Assembly: GCF_002251365.1 (NCBI RefSeq)
Contig: NZ_NPJH01000007.1
Location: forward strand, 1 to 64,000
Length of the DNA stretch: 64,000 nucleotides
Source: Prevotella sp. P3-122
GTDB lineage: Bacteria; Bacteroidota; Bacteroidia; Bacteroidales; Bacteroidaceae
Reading direction: 5' to 3'
A program made the position numbers and the translations under genes. Below the pieces are notes generated by a model. The model did not search any database, had not been told where the DNA came from, and saw only the letters and a list, made by a program, of their open reading frames with translations. Positions 25,633 to 34,940 of the stretch are shown piece after piece. How positions within the stretch are numbered: the stretch's first letter is position 1; each line of letters opens with the position of its first letter.

Positions 25633-26370
25633 ATGTACACATATAAATATCCTCATCCTGCTGTCACTACAGACAGTGTAATATTTGGCTTTGATGGGTC
25701 GAGCATAAATATTCTCCTCATAGAGCGAGGTCTGGAACCATATAAAGGGAGTTGGGCTTTGCCAGGAGGTTTCCTCCGTATGGACGAAACGGTCGAGGAG
25801 GGAGCCAAACGAGAACTTTGCGAAGAGACAAATATAAAAGATGTCTATTTGGAGCAGTTCCATGTATTCAGCGGTGTCAATCGTGACCCTCGTGAAAGGG
25901 TGCTGACGGTTGCATTCTTTGCCTTAGTGAGCAAAAATGACTTCAAGGTGTTGGCTGGTGACGATGCAAACAAGGCGCAATGGCATGAGTGGAATCACCT
26001 GCCACCTTTAGCCTTTGATCATGCTGAGATTATCAGTATGGCGAGAAAGAAACTACAGGAGAAACTGAGAGTGTCGCCCATCGCCTTCAAACTATTGGAC
26101 AATGAGTTTAAGATGGACGAACTGCAGCGTATCTACGAACTGATACATGAGAAGAAGTACGACCGGCGTAACTTCATGCGTAAGATGGAGGCTTCTGGCT
26201 TTCTATCAAAAAAAGAACAGGAAGATAATCGCGTATGCAATACTATGCTTCCTGGTGACATGGATGAAGTTGCTTCCCAACGTACCCTCTATGTGTATTC
26301 TTTTGACGAAGAAGCGTTTGATAAGGCGAGTGCATCCAAGGAATGGAGAAAATATCCTTTTGACTTTTAA
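25633..26370 (+). CDS. NrtR-type NUDIX transcriptional regulator
   Basis: 245 residues: a NUDIX domain (~8-145) with the box GGFLRMDETVEEGAKRELCEE (G-x5-E-x7-RELxEE-like) and a C-terminal winged helix (~155-220; ELIHEKKYDRRNFMRKMEASG). NrtR proteins bind ADP-ribose or related ligands and repress NAD or sugar genes; Bacteroides relatives include the arabinose regulator AraR. The NUDIX box here lacks the last E-x-G-U part, typical of regulators without hydrolase activity. It heads an operon with an ADP-ribosylglycohydrolase fusion, making ADP-ribose a plausible signal (inference). Confidence 0.88.
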   Translation: MYTYKYPHPAVTTDSVIFGFDGSSINILLIERGLEPYKGSWALPGGFLRMDETVEEGAKRELCEETNIKDVYLEQFHVFSGVNRDPRERVLTVAFFALVSKNDFKVLAGDDANKAQWHEWNHLPPLAFDHAEIISMARKKLQEKLRVSPIAFKLLDNEFKMDELQRIYELIHEKKYDRRNFMRKMEASGFLSKKEQEDNRVCNTMLPGDMDEVASQRTLYVYSFDEEAFDKASASKEWRKYPFDF

Positions 26371-26382
26371 TAATATCTGGTT

Positions 26383-27696
26383 ATGAAATCAATTACAGTA
26401 ATCCGAACTTCGGATTTGAGTTTACCTCATTCGGTACGCTCTTACATAGACGGCTGTGCGCATGAATACTCCGAGACTGATCCTTGGACAAAAATTGCAC
26501 AATTAGCTTATCGGCTAAAGCGTGGAGCAAATCTATTGCCTGATTTTTTGGAAGACATAGAGCGACACATGGAACACCCTGCTTATCAGAGCTATGAGAA
26601 TACGGCAAAGCAGAGTATAGCTTCCTATATCGAACTACTGCGCATTGACGAAAACTACATCTTTACGATAGAGTTAGCAGAAAGCAACAGCTTCAAGAAA
26701 TTATTTCAGTTACTGACAGAAGAGATACTCTATCGCTATTGGGAGGAGAATGTCAATGATGATAAGGTAGTGTGTCATTTCGATGATGTGCATTATAGCT
26801 ACAATGAGATAGCCTCACGCTATGCCAATTCGCCAACATTAAAACGTGACTTTATCAAGTATATCTCAACCTCTCAGGAAACACTCCGTAACATTGAAGT
26901 AGAGAAGTACAACCTGGACTTGAAAAACGGATGGGCAATGCTTGCCGAGGATCTTTACGGGTATACACTATGGTCTGACAAGGAAGAGGATGAACGCATA
27001 TATCCAGGCGATGACTCATTCATTCACGATTTCAACAATAAAGTTGAATCAAAGTATAAGTATGTTGTGGGTGTACCTCCCATGCCATTCTCAGGTAATC
27101 TTCTCGATGCCAAGGTTGTCATTCTGACGTTGAATCCTGGATATGTGGAGAAGGTCAACAAAACTCAGTGTATGGCAATGATACCAGCCCAAAAAGAGCA
27201 GTTGCTGAGCTTAATGAGAAACGCATTGACCTTTCAGGGAGAAGGCATTTATGACGGATATGAATGTTCGAGAGTTCAAGGTGATTATTACTGGCAGAAG
27301 GCTTTTGAGCAACTTGCAATGGAGGCATACGGAAGTCCTTCATCAGAGATATATCATCCTATCTACCATGACATTGCATTCTTTCAGCTCATCGGCTATC
27401 ACTCCGAGAAGTTCAGGTACTCAGCAGGTATAAAGCATTTGCCTTCGACGATATTCACCAACCTGTTGGCAAAGTATCTTGCTACGAAAACAGACAAGAC
27501 TTTTCTCATTCTACGCTCTGAGTCCCTCTGGAAGGAAACCTTTGGTGAAGAAGTGTGGAATAAACTGGAAGAAGAAGGTCGCTTGATTACCAAGGGGCAT
27601 AAAGGGATGTCTCAGAAGATAACACGAGGGAACCTCAAAAAAGACAATGGATTCGACAAACTTGTCAATATATTAAAGCCTAACAAACATGAATAA
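26383..27696 (+). CDS. Hypothetical protein with an NPGY motif (437 aa)
   Basis: Starts 12 bp after the NrtR stop. No signal or membrane segment. The C-terminal half has PPMPFSGNLLDAKVVILTLNPGY (split here: MPFSGNLL at ~232-239, VVILTLNPGY at ~244-253), which recalls the uracil-DNA-glycosylase superfamily pattern, then conserved-looking YHDIAFFQLIGYHS. The N-terminal 200 residues are helical. It overlaps the ADP-ribosylglycohydrolase fusion gene by 8 bp. The function is not known; a nucleic-acid or nucleotide enzyme is only a guess. Confidence 0.6.
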   Translation: MKSITVIRTSDLSLPHSVRSYIDGCAHEYSETDPWTKIAQLAYRLKRGANLLPDFLEDIERHMEHPAYQSYENTAKQSIASYIELLRIDENYIFTIELAESNSFKKLFQLLTEEILYRYWEENVNDDKVVCHFDDVHYSYNEIASRYANSPTLKRDFIKYISTSQETLRNIEVEKYNLDLKNGWAMLAEDLYGYTLWSDKEEDERIYPGDDSFIHDFNNKVESKYKYVVGVPPMPFSGNLLDAKVVILTLNPGYVEKVNKTQCMAMIPAQKEQLLSLMRNALTFQGEGIYDGYECSRVQGDYYWQKAFEQLAMEAYGSPSSEIYHPIYHDIAFFQLIGYHSEKFRYSAGIKHLPSTIFTNLLAKYLATKTDKTFLILRSESLWKETFGEEVWNKLEEEGRLITKGHKGMSQKITRGNLKKDNGFDKLVNILKPNKHE

Positions 27697-29311
27697 AAAC
27701 AGAACAGAGGACCCCAATATTGCCTCAGAGAGAATAGATGTTCTTGAAAAGGGTGAGATTTTCGTATTTGGCAGCAACCTCGCTGGTCATCACATGGGCG
27801 GTGCAGCAAGAGCCGCTCACAAGAAATTCGGTGCTGAATGGGGCGTTGGTGTAGGACTTACAGGCCAGTCCTATGCCATACCGACCATGCAGGGAGGTGT
27901 TGAAACTATCAGACCATACGTTAACCAATTTATTAATTTTGCTGAGAGAAATCCAGATATGAAGTTTCTCGTTACACGTATCGGATGCGGTATCGCAGGT
28001 TTCAAGGACGAGGAGATTGCCCCTCTTTTCAGAAAGGCGGTTCCCGTAAGCAACATATACCTGCCTCAGAAGTTCTACGACATCCTTTTGGAGCCTTACT
28101 TGAAGCATTGCTTCTATTATGGCAAAAATGTTCCAGAGGATTATGGGGCGCACGTAGGACACATGTATGAGAAAAATTGGGTTTATTTTCATTTTGGCAA
28201 TGAGAATGGTCTTTACAGTGAAACGATATGTTACATTCAGCATGGTCTTGGGGATTTCCATGCTAACGATGGAGTTCCTATCTCTATGAAAGCCATTCTA
28301 TTCAACCGTTTCTGCCATTGGGGATATGGAGAAACGCCTGATACCTTCAGACGATGGTATGAAAGCATTGACTATACCAATACACGGATAAAGGTTAATG
28401 AACCACGCAATGTATCATTGAACTACTATAATCCGCTGTTGATAAGCGCAGTTCTTGGAGACATTGCAGGTAGCATCTATGAGTTCAGTCCAAACAAGAG
28501 CACGGACATCGTTCTTCAGGACAGCAGAATGGACTATACGGATGATACCATCATGACCATAGCCGTAGCAGATTGGATTCTGAACGACAAAAAGCTGACG
28601 AAGAAAGGGCTGGTCGCCCGTATGCAGGCTTGGGGACACAAATACCCTCATCCTATGGGAGCCTACGGCAATATGTTTTCTGAGTGGTTGCACTCTGACA
28701 ATCCGAAGCCCTATAAATCCTGGGGCAATGGAGCTGCTATGCGAGTTGCTGCTGTTGGCTTTGCCTTCTCTACATTGGAAGAGACCTTGAAGGTCGCGAA
28801 GAAGTCCGCAGAGGTTACCCACAACCATCCGGAAGGAATAAAAGGTGCTCAGGCAACTGCGGCGGCAATCTTCCTGGCACGCACAGGACACACCAAGGAA
28901 GAAATACGTCGATACATAGCAGAGACATTCGATTATGACTTGAATAGAACCTGTGATGATATTCGTCCTACATACAGTTTTGACGGTAGCTGTCAAGGTA
29001 CAGTGCCAGAGTCTATCATTGCTTTCCTTGATAGCAAAGACTATGAAGATGCCTTGCGACTCTGTATCTCTCTTGGAGGTGATGCTGATACGATGGGGGC
29101 GATTACGGGTGCCATAGCAGGAGCATACTACCACCAGATACCTGCTTCTTTATATGAATTTGGCATAAACAAACTGCCCGAGGACATGAAAGATATAATA
29201 AATAAGTTCGACAGGGAGCATGGTAGAATCGTGTCATATAAATGGTACAATCCAGAGTTTCCCAAAGAAGATTTGGTCAGAAAGGTCAGGTCTGGTGAAA
29301 TTTTTATTTGA
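27689..29311 (+). CDS. A1S_2505-like domain fused to ADP-ribosylglycohydrolase
   Basis: 540 residues. Residues ~8-140 (FVFGSNLAGHHMGGAARAA, then TRIGCGIAGF) match the phage-associated A1S_2505-type domain, which has macro-like motifs. After a ~100-residue linker region, residues ~245-500 are an ADP-ribosylglycohydrolase: GDIAGSIYE, YTDDTIMTIAVADW, HNHPEGIKGAQA, and the metal-binding GGDADTMGAITGA. ARH enzymes remove ADP-ribose from proteins, nucleic acids or small molecules. The phage-type partner domain and the NrtR regulator nearby suggest ADP-ribose signalling or defence. Confidence 0.85.
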   Translation: MNKNRTEDPNIASERIDVLEKGEIFVFGSNLAGHHMGGAARAAHKKFGAEWGVGVGLTGQSYAIPTMQGGVETIRPYVNQFINFAERNPDMKFLVTRIGCGIAGFKDEEIAPLFRKAVPVSNIYLPQKFYDILLEPYLKHCFYYGKNVPEDYGAHVGHMYEKNWVYFHFGNENGLYSETICYIQHGLGDFHANDGVPISMKAILFNRFCHWGYGETPDTFRRWYESIDYTNTRIKVNEPRNVSLNYYNPLLISAVLGDIAGSIYEFSPNKSTDIVLQDSRMDYTDDTIMTIAVADWILNDKKLTKKGLVARMQAWGHKYPHPMGAYGNMFSEWLHSDNPKPYKSWGNGAAMRVAAVGFAFSTLEETLKVAKKSAEVTHNHPEGIKGAQATAAAIFLARTGHTKEEIRRYIAETFDYDLNRTCDDIRPTYSFDGSCQGTVPESIIAFLDSKDYEDALRLCISLGGDADTMGAITGAIAGAYYHQIPASLYEFGINKLPEDMKDIINKFDREHGRIVSYKWYNPEFPKEDLVRKVRSGEIFI

Positions 29312-29470
29312 GGCAAACTTTGATTTAAACAGATGACTCTTGAATCTCTCAACCATCTGACTCCCAATGTTCTAAAAAGTAACAATAAAATACAATAAAA
29401 ACATAATATAATATATTGATAATCAGTAAATAAATGCTCAAAAAAGCTTAACCCGATTTAACGAAAAATT

Positions 29471-29503
29471 CTTGTTTTTGAGAGGCAAAATGATGTACCT
29501 TTG
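29471..29503 (+). promoter_or_regulatory. Promoter before the agmatine-deiminase-like gene
   Basis: TACCTTTG (29496-29503) is a clear -7 box; CTTG at 29471-29474 (21-bp spacing) is the best -33 match. It separates the NrtR block from the following four genes. The rest of the 240-bp gap is AT-rich and holds nothing I can identify. Confidence 0.55.
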
Positions 29504-29551
29504 TACCGTGATTAGTCGACAAATCATCATGTTTCATTCAAAAAAAACAAT

Positions 29552-30514
29552 ATGATAATTACAGAAAAAGAAAAGAGTTTGGCGGTTTTCTCAAGTCTGC
29601 TCTTCAGGCACTACCCAGAGTTAAAAGAACAATTGCATGGCGTATTGAGGTCATATCACAAAGCTGTGGGAATGGTCTGTCATACAAAAGACTATTGGGT
29701 CAGAGATTTCATGCCTGCACAGGCGGATGAAGATGTGTTCGTGAGGTTCATCTTCAATCCGGATTATCTGCAAGACAAAAAGAAATACATTACTGACGTT
29801 GATAAGGTTATCAAGAACAGCCCTTTTGCACAGAAATACAAAATTGTAAACATACCTATCATTCTTGATGGAGGCAACTTGGTGTTCTGTAAAGGAAATA
29901 AGGAGCACGAGGAGACTGCATTCGTCGTTATGACCGAAAAGGTGTTAGCTGAGAATCCACAACTCTGTAAAAAGCAGATAGAAAAGCTTTTCAAAGACGC
30001 ATTTCTTGAACCCAATCTGATTATTGTATGGCTCCCTTGGGACAAGGAAGACACTTTCGGACATACAGATGGTATCGTTAGATACGTTGGCTACAATACG
30101 TTGGGACGACCCAAAGTCTTGGTTAACCTTGAATTGTATGACGAGAAAATTGCAGAACAGATGTACGATGCTCTCAGTGAACATTTTGATGTTATCGAAC
30201 TGGAGCTTAGTGAATATGACGATTTGAGCTGGGCTTATATCAACTGCCTACAAACGCAAGACTTCATCATAATCCCTGGCATAGGCAATACCATCACGGA
30301 CGCAGAAGCCTTGAAGCAATACAAGGAGTTATTCCCTGAATACAAAGGCCATATCTATCAGGTGCAGATGCGTGAGTTCATTGAGGAACATGGAGGTGCA
30401 TTGAATTGTCTGACATGGACGATCAAGGAAAACTATCAGAAGAATCTTTGCAAGGGTGCGCATATACCATTAGCCGATCTTGAAGACAACATGGATTGTC
30501 CTCATTATCAGTAA
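29552..30514 (+). CDS. Agmatine deiminase / peptidylarginine-deiminase-like enzyme
   Basis: 320 residues of the guanidino-group-modifying fold. WVRDFMP (~49-55), the catalytic-type DTFGHTDGIVRY (~166-177) with His and Asp, and the C-terminal GGALNCLTW (~287-295) with the nucleophilic Cys are all present. These enzymes hydrolyse agmatine, free arginine or protein arginine. The protein has no signal peptide, so it is cytoplasmic. Substrate uncertain. Confidence 0.85.
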   Translation: MIITEKEKSLAVFSSLLFRHYPELKEQLHGVLRSYHKAVGMVCHTKDYWVRDFMPAQADEDVFVRFIFNPDYLQDKKKYITDVDKVIKNSPFAQKYKIVNIPIILDGGNLVFCKGNKEHEETAFVVMTEKVLAENPQLCKKQIEKLFKDAFLEPNLIIVWLPWDKEDTFGHTDGIVRYVGYNTLGRPKVLVNLELYDEKIAEQMYDALSEHFDVIELELSEYDDLSWAYINCLQTQDFIIIPGIGNTITDAEALKQYKELFPEYKGHIYQVQMREFIEEHGGALNCLTWTIKENYQKNLCKGAHIPLADLEDNMDCPHYQ

Positions 30515-30555
30515 GAGATATATAATCTATTTAACAAAATTAACAATTTGCAATT

Positions 30556-31167
30556 ATGAATAACATACTAAACAGAGTTCATGAACTCATTAAAATCAGT
30601 GACAGACAAGAAATCGTAAAGGTTCTTCAAAATCTGGAGAAATACATCCTATGCAATTATCAAATGCGTGTTTTTGATAATATCGTCCAGATGAAAGAAA
30701 TCGAAATCTATTATAAGAACGAAGGTGTCGGATATATTGATACGACTATGCATGGTCGAGAACGTCAAAAGAATAATTTCAACAATTTATACCTTCATGG
30801 TGCGGGGATAGATATTTGTTTATCTGACAGCGAGGATTTTTATCTTTCAATTCTGATTAGAGGAGGATATGTTGTAGGCAAAGATAATTGTAAAGCATAT
30901 AAACATGGTCCGATTCTTCTTTACGATGCCGTTATTCCGAAGAAGGCTAATGTCGATAATCAGCCACCTATTCTTGAACCATTAGAAACACCTTACATTG
31001 AAGATGTATTCTATGCGGTTCGTTATGGGGTTCGTAAGATGACAGAAAATCATGGTGTCCAAGTAAGACAAGAAGATAAGGAACTTCTCCTTAGAGCTTA
31101 TCTGGGTGACGTTAAGGACATTCCATGCACAGAATTGCCAGGTAAACTCTCATTCGTGAAACTTTGA
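30556..31167 (+). CDS. Hypothetical protein (203 aa)
   Basis: Soluble; contains IEIYYKNEGVGYIDTTMHGRE and YLSILIRGGYVVGKDN-type segments at ~49-115 that look like a compact alpha/beta domain. I do not recognise the family. It ends 4 bp before the radical-SAM gene, so the two are cotranscribed. Confidence 0.6.
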   Translation: MNNILNRVHELIKISDRQEIVKVLQNLEKYILCNYQMRVFDNIVQMKEIEIYYKNEGVGYIDTTMHGRERQKNNFNNLYLHGAGIDICLSDSEDFYLSILIRGGYVVGKDNCKAYKHGPILLYDAVIPKKANVDNQPPILEPLETPYIEDVFYAVRYGVRKMTENHGVQVRQEDKELLLRAYLGDVKDIPCTELPGKLSFVKL

Positions 31168-31171
31168 GCAA

Positions 31172-31789
31172 ATGAAATCATTTGTTCTCATAGGACTCAG
31201 CAGACATCGCATCGGTGTGGACGGTGCAGGTGTGACAACACTTGTGGCATTCCACGGATGCCCTTTGCGCTGTAAGTATTGCCTGAATCCAAAGGCTCTA
31301 TATCTAAATGGGGTATGGAAGAGATTTATTCCCGAAGAACTGTACAATCATGTGAAGCAGGATGATCTCTATTTCCGTGCAACCAGTGGCGGAGTGACGT
31401 TCGGTGGTGGTGAGCCTCTGCTCTCATGTAAAGAGATACTGCACTTTCATAAGATATGCAGGGATAATGGGCATCAATGGAAAATTAACATTGAAACCTC
31501 GCTCAATGTGCCGCTGATATTTGTGGAGATGCTGGAGGGAATTGTTGACCACTGGATAGTGGACATCAAAGACATGAATCCCGAAATATACAAGGCATAT
31601 ACAGGGGCTGACAACAGGCAGGTCATCGAAAATCTTCAGCATCTGATTGATAATAAAGCAAGTGTTACAGTTAGAGTACCGTTGATACCATCGTTCAATA
31701 CCGAGGCTGATGTAGAGCATAGTATTGCCATCCTGAAAAAGATGGGAGTTCGAGACATTGATAGATTTACCTACATAATAAGAAACTGA
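31172..31789 (+). CDS. Radical-SAM glycyl-radical-activase-like protein
   Basis: 205 residues with the iron-sulphur motif C-x3-C-x2-C (GCPLRCKYCLNP, ~29-40), GGVTFGGGEPLL (~72-83) for SAM binding, and a TIM-barrel-like remainder. It resembles PflA/YjjW activases but is short. The stop codon lies at the left junction with the IS at 31789, so the natural C-terminus may have been cut off. No glycyl-radical enzyme is seen nearby. Confidence 0.8.
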   Translation: MKSFVLIGLSRHRIGVDGAGVTTLVAFHGCPLRCKYCLNPKALYLNGVWKRFIPEELYNHVKQDDLYFRATSGGVTFGGGEPLLSCKEILHFHKICRDNGHQWKINIETSLNVPLIFVEMLEGIVDHWIVDIKDMNPEIYKAYTGADNRQVIENLQHLIDNKASVTVRVPLIPSFNTEADVEHSIAILKKMGVRDIDRFTYIIRN

Positions 31790-33446
31790 AGTTTCCCACC
31801 CTTTGAAAGGTGGTTTTAGAATGTAAAAATAGATGTAAAATAATGGTCAAAAAATAACAGAAATTGAAGAAAATTTTGTAAATTTGTAGTGATCAAACAA
31901 CAAGTTTCAAAACCTAATTCAACTTCTGTTATGACTGCAAATTTAGACAAAATTCACGAGATGTACAAACTTCTGAACGATAAAGATCACGTTAACCACG
32001 ATATTCTTTCGAATTTCGGTCAGTTCGGTCTTGCCCAAACCCTCCGCCGTCTCAATATGGAGAAGCAGCAAGGCGTTTCTGCCGTTCAGCTCATCATGGC
32101 ATTGTGCCTTTTCCGCATCAACGGTGAGAGCATCTTCAGCATGTACCGCAAGAATTTTCATGACCTCCTGACAACAGGCAAGAACTGCTACTACCGCATG
32201 CTCAATCGTGAGACAATGGATTGGCGTACTTTGCTCCTTCGTATGGCAGTACGTTTCCTTGCTATCCTCAAGAAAGAGAATGCCGAGGAAACGAAACAGC
32301 CCAAGTGCTACATCATAGATGATACGACTTTGGAGAAGACGGGCTTCAGCATTGAGGGTATCAGTCGTGTCTTTGACCATGTCACCCACAAATACGTCCT
32401 TGGCTTCAAACTCAACCTGCTTGCATTCTTCGACGGACGCTCAACCATACCCGTTGACTTTACACTCCATCGTGAGAAAGGCAGTGAGAAGAATTACGGT
32501 CTCAGTGAGGAAGAATGTTCTCGTCAGTACTCAAAGAAACGCAGCAGTGAGAATGCTGACGCTGTGAGATTCAAAGAGTTAGACTCCAAAAAGAATGATG
32601 CTGCCATTGAAATGATGAAGCGTGCATGGAAAGCAGGCATTCGTGCCGCATATGCTCTTTGTGACACTTGGTACACTTCAGAGAAATTTATCCATGACGT
32701 ACGCACCATAGGAGGTGGCAAGGTACATTTCCTCGGTATGGCAAAGATGGGCAAGCAACGTTACAAGGTACGCGGATTCCTTGAGAATGCCTACGAACTC
32801 ATTGCTCGCTATGAACGTACCGAGACAAAGAACTGCAGGAAGTACAACTGCAAGTATTTCTACGTTACAGGTTTCATGGGTGAAGAGGTTGTACGCATCT
32901 TCTTTGTAAAGTACGGTATGAACCATAATTGGAACATCCTTATCACCTCTGATATTACCATGAACTTTGAGAAGTGCTTTGAGACATACCAGATCAGATG
33001 GAACATTGAAGTACTGAACAAAGAGAGCAAGCAGTATCTTGGACTCGGCACATACCAGGGACGTGACTTTGATGGTCAGGTTGCGGATTGTACACTCTGT
33101 TATATGACCTATCTCGTAATGGCGGTGGACAAACGACTTAATGATTATGAGACCTACGGGGCTCTGTTTGAACATCAGCGTGAGGACTTGATGGCACTTA
33201 CACTTTGGAAGCGCATCCTTGATATAATCATGCGTATAATGAAGGCTCTTGCGGAACTTATCGGTATTTCTGCCGAAGAACTCGTAGAAACCCTCATCAG
33301 AGACGAGAAATCCCTTACCAAGTACGAGGTTATGCTCAACGCACTGGAAGAGTACGAGGAAGCTGCGTAATCATTATGTATAACATATTAAACATATATT
33401 CAATTAGTTAAATCAAATTAATCCACCATATAAAGGGTGGGAAACT
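31788..33446 (+). mobile_element. Intact IS4-type insertion sequence
   Basis: Terminal inverted repeats: AAGTTTCCCACCCTTT at 31789-31804 and AAAGGGTGGGAAACTT at about 33431-33446. One full-length transposase gene lies between. It has inserted between the radical-SAM gene and the serpin gene of one operon. A target duplication is not obvious by eye. Confidence 0.85.
31931..33370 (+). CDS. IS4-family transposase
   Basis: ATG 31931 (MTANLDKIHEM) gives 479 residues; a GTG 14 codons upstream is possible. DDE features are IIDDTTLEKTG (first Asp, ~115), LCDTWYTS (second Asp, ~245), and YQIRWNIEVLNKESKQYLG (Y-x2-R-x3-E-x6-K, ~358-376). The frame is intact and both terminal repeats are present, so the element may be active. 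Confidence 0.93.
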   Translation: MTANLDKIHEMYKLLNDKDHVNHDILSNFGQFGLAQTLRRLNMEKQQGVSAVQLIMALCLFRINGESIFSMYRKNFHDLLTTGKNCYYRMLNRETMDWRTLLLRMAVRFLAILKKENAEETKQPKCYIIDDTTLEKTGFSIEGISRVFDHVTHKYVLGFKLNLLAFFDGRSTIPVDFTLHREKGSEKNYGLSEEECSRQYSKKRSSENADAVRFKELDSKKNDAAIEMMKRAWKAGIRAAYALCDTWYTSEKFIHDVRTIGGGKVHFLGMAKMGKQRYKVRGFLENAYELIARYERTETKNCRKYNCKYFYVTGFMGEEVVRIFFVKYGMNHNWNILITSDITMNFEKCFETYQIRWNIEVLNKESKQYLGLGTYQGRDFDGQVADCTLCYMTYLVMAVDKRLNDYETYGALFEHQREDLMALTLWKRILDIIMRIMKALAELIGISAEELVETLIRDEKSLTKYEVMLNALEEYEEAA

Positions 33447-33466
33447 TTAGTAAGAAATCATTAGAC

Positions 33467-34879
33467 ATGGAAACTGGAAAAAGAATTTGTCAAGCACTGA
33501 AGAATCTTCGCAAGCGCATAGCAGATGCAAACGAGATTCCTTTTGAAATAGAAGAGTGTACCCACAAGGGCGATTGCCCCGGTACTTGTCCCAAATGCGA
33601 GTCTGAGCTACGTTACCTGATGGAATCCATTAACCAACGGGAACAGGAAGGAAAACCTGTTGTTGTAGATGGTTTGATGAGTGAAGCGGAATTGCGTCAA
33701 GCATTTGACATCGAGCCAATTTGTCCAGAAATACCCCAAAAGCAAGAAGAGGTATTCTTACAAGGTATGCCTGTACCTCCCAGTGAACCTATGAGGTTGA
33801 TGGGTGACATTGCAGCTCCGTCAAACTCAGATTTTGCAGCAATCATTGCAAGAGAACTATTGGCAAAGACGGATGGTAACATTGTCTTCTCGCCCGTTGG
33901 TTTATGCCGTATGCTTGAAATGCTTCAGGAAGGAATGGATTATGATAGCCCTATCTATGAAAGGGTTAATCAACTTATCCTTGGGTTTAATAGCAATCTG
34001 GAACCCACCTATGATGAGAACTTTAGGCTGGAGCACGCATCAAGTATCTGGTACAACAAGTCAATGGGCACCATTCATGAGGATTATATTGACGTACTTG
34101 AACATGGTTATGATTCAGAGGCTCATCATGCCAACTTTGCTCAGAAGGAGCATGTGAAACAGAACATAGACAAATGGGTATCTGACAACACCCACCAGAT
34201 GATAAAGTCTCTCGACACAGAAATCGGTCAGGATGCCTTGATGCTTGTACTTGATGCCATCTACATGAATGGGAAATGGGAATCTCCGTTCGACCCTGAC
34301 TATACTGAAACGGACACATTCTATAACGAAGATGGTTCAGAGACAGACGTTGAGATGATGTATCAGAACATTGAAGAGGCAGAATACGCTGAGACAGAAA
34401 AATATCAGGTCATTCGTCTGCCTTATCGGGATCATGCACATAACATGGTCTTGGTGCTGCCAAAAGAGGGAATAGGCATTGAAAGCATTATGGAAACGGC
34501 TGATTGGGTGGATGATGAGACCGACATTTGCGAAGTGGATTTTTACATGCCACGCTTCCGATTCGACAACACGCTATCATTTGAAGATGTTCTGCGTGAG
34601 TTGGGACTTGGAAACATGTTTGACAAGGATGATTGCTTCCCAAAGATAACAGACGAACCTGCGCAGATCAGTCAGATAAAGCAGCAGTGCGTCATCAACG
34701 TGGAGGAAGAAGGTACTGAAGCAGCCGCTCTGACCATAGCAGAATGCGACTTGGGATGTCCGCCGCCAGATGAAATGCTGCAACCTCTGACAATGAGGTT
34801 AGACAGACCATTTGCGTTTGCAATAACAGGCGAATATAATGAATTGCTCTTTATGGGTGTCGTAAAGAACCTGAAATAA
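33467..34879 (+). CDS. Serpin with an N-terminal Cys-motif domain
   Basis: From ATG 33467 (METGKRICQ), 470 residues; the open frame upstream starts inside the IS repeat. Residues 1-60 carry a helix and a C-x5-C-x3-C-x2-C motif (CTHKGDCPGTCPKC), a metal-site-like module. Residues ~115-470 are a serpin: NIVFSPVGLCRML, AIYMNGKWESPF, MVLVLPKE, the hinge EEEGTEAAALT, and RPFAFAI near the end. Serpins trap serine or cysteine proteases by loop insertion; the reactive loop lies around CDLGCPPPDE. No signal peptide is seen, so it would act in the cytoplasm unless exported otherwise. The IS end lies ~20 bp upstream and may have changed its expression. Confidence 0.9.
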   Translation: METGKRICQALKNLRKRIADANEIPFEIEECTHKGDCPGTCPKCESELRYLMESINQREQEGKPVVVDGLMSEAELRQAFDIEPICPEIPQKQEEVFLQGMPVPPSEPMRLMGDIAAPSNSDFAAIIARELLAKTDGNIVFSPVGLCRMLEMLQEGMDYDSPIYERVNQLILGFNSNLEPTYDENFRLEHASSIWYNKSMGTIHEDYIDVLEHGYDSEAHHANFAQKEHVKQNIDKWVSDNTHQMIKSLDTEIGQDALMLVLDAIYMNGKWESPFDPDYTETDTFYNEDGSETDVEMMYQNIEEAEYAETEKYQVIRLPYRDHAHNMVLVLPKEGIGIESIMETADWVDDETDICEVDFYMPRFRFDNTLSFEDVLRELGLGNMFDKDDCFPKITDEPAQISQIKQQCVINVEEEGTEAAALTIAECDLGCPPPDEMLQPLTMRLDRPFAFAITGEYNELLFMGVVKNLK

Positions 34880-34883
34880 CATA

Positions 34884-34916
34884 ATCAGCCGCAAGACAAC
34901 ACATCTTGCGGCTGAT
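34884..34916. terminator. Bidirectional terminator between serpin and ArdC genes
   Basis: ATCAGCCGCAAGA (34884-34896) pairs perfectly with TCTTGCGGCTGAT (34904-34916), a 13-bp stem with a 7-nt loop. It lies between convergent genes. Confidence 0.8.
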
Positions 34917-34940
34917 AATTGTTCGTTGACATGTAAAACT

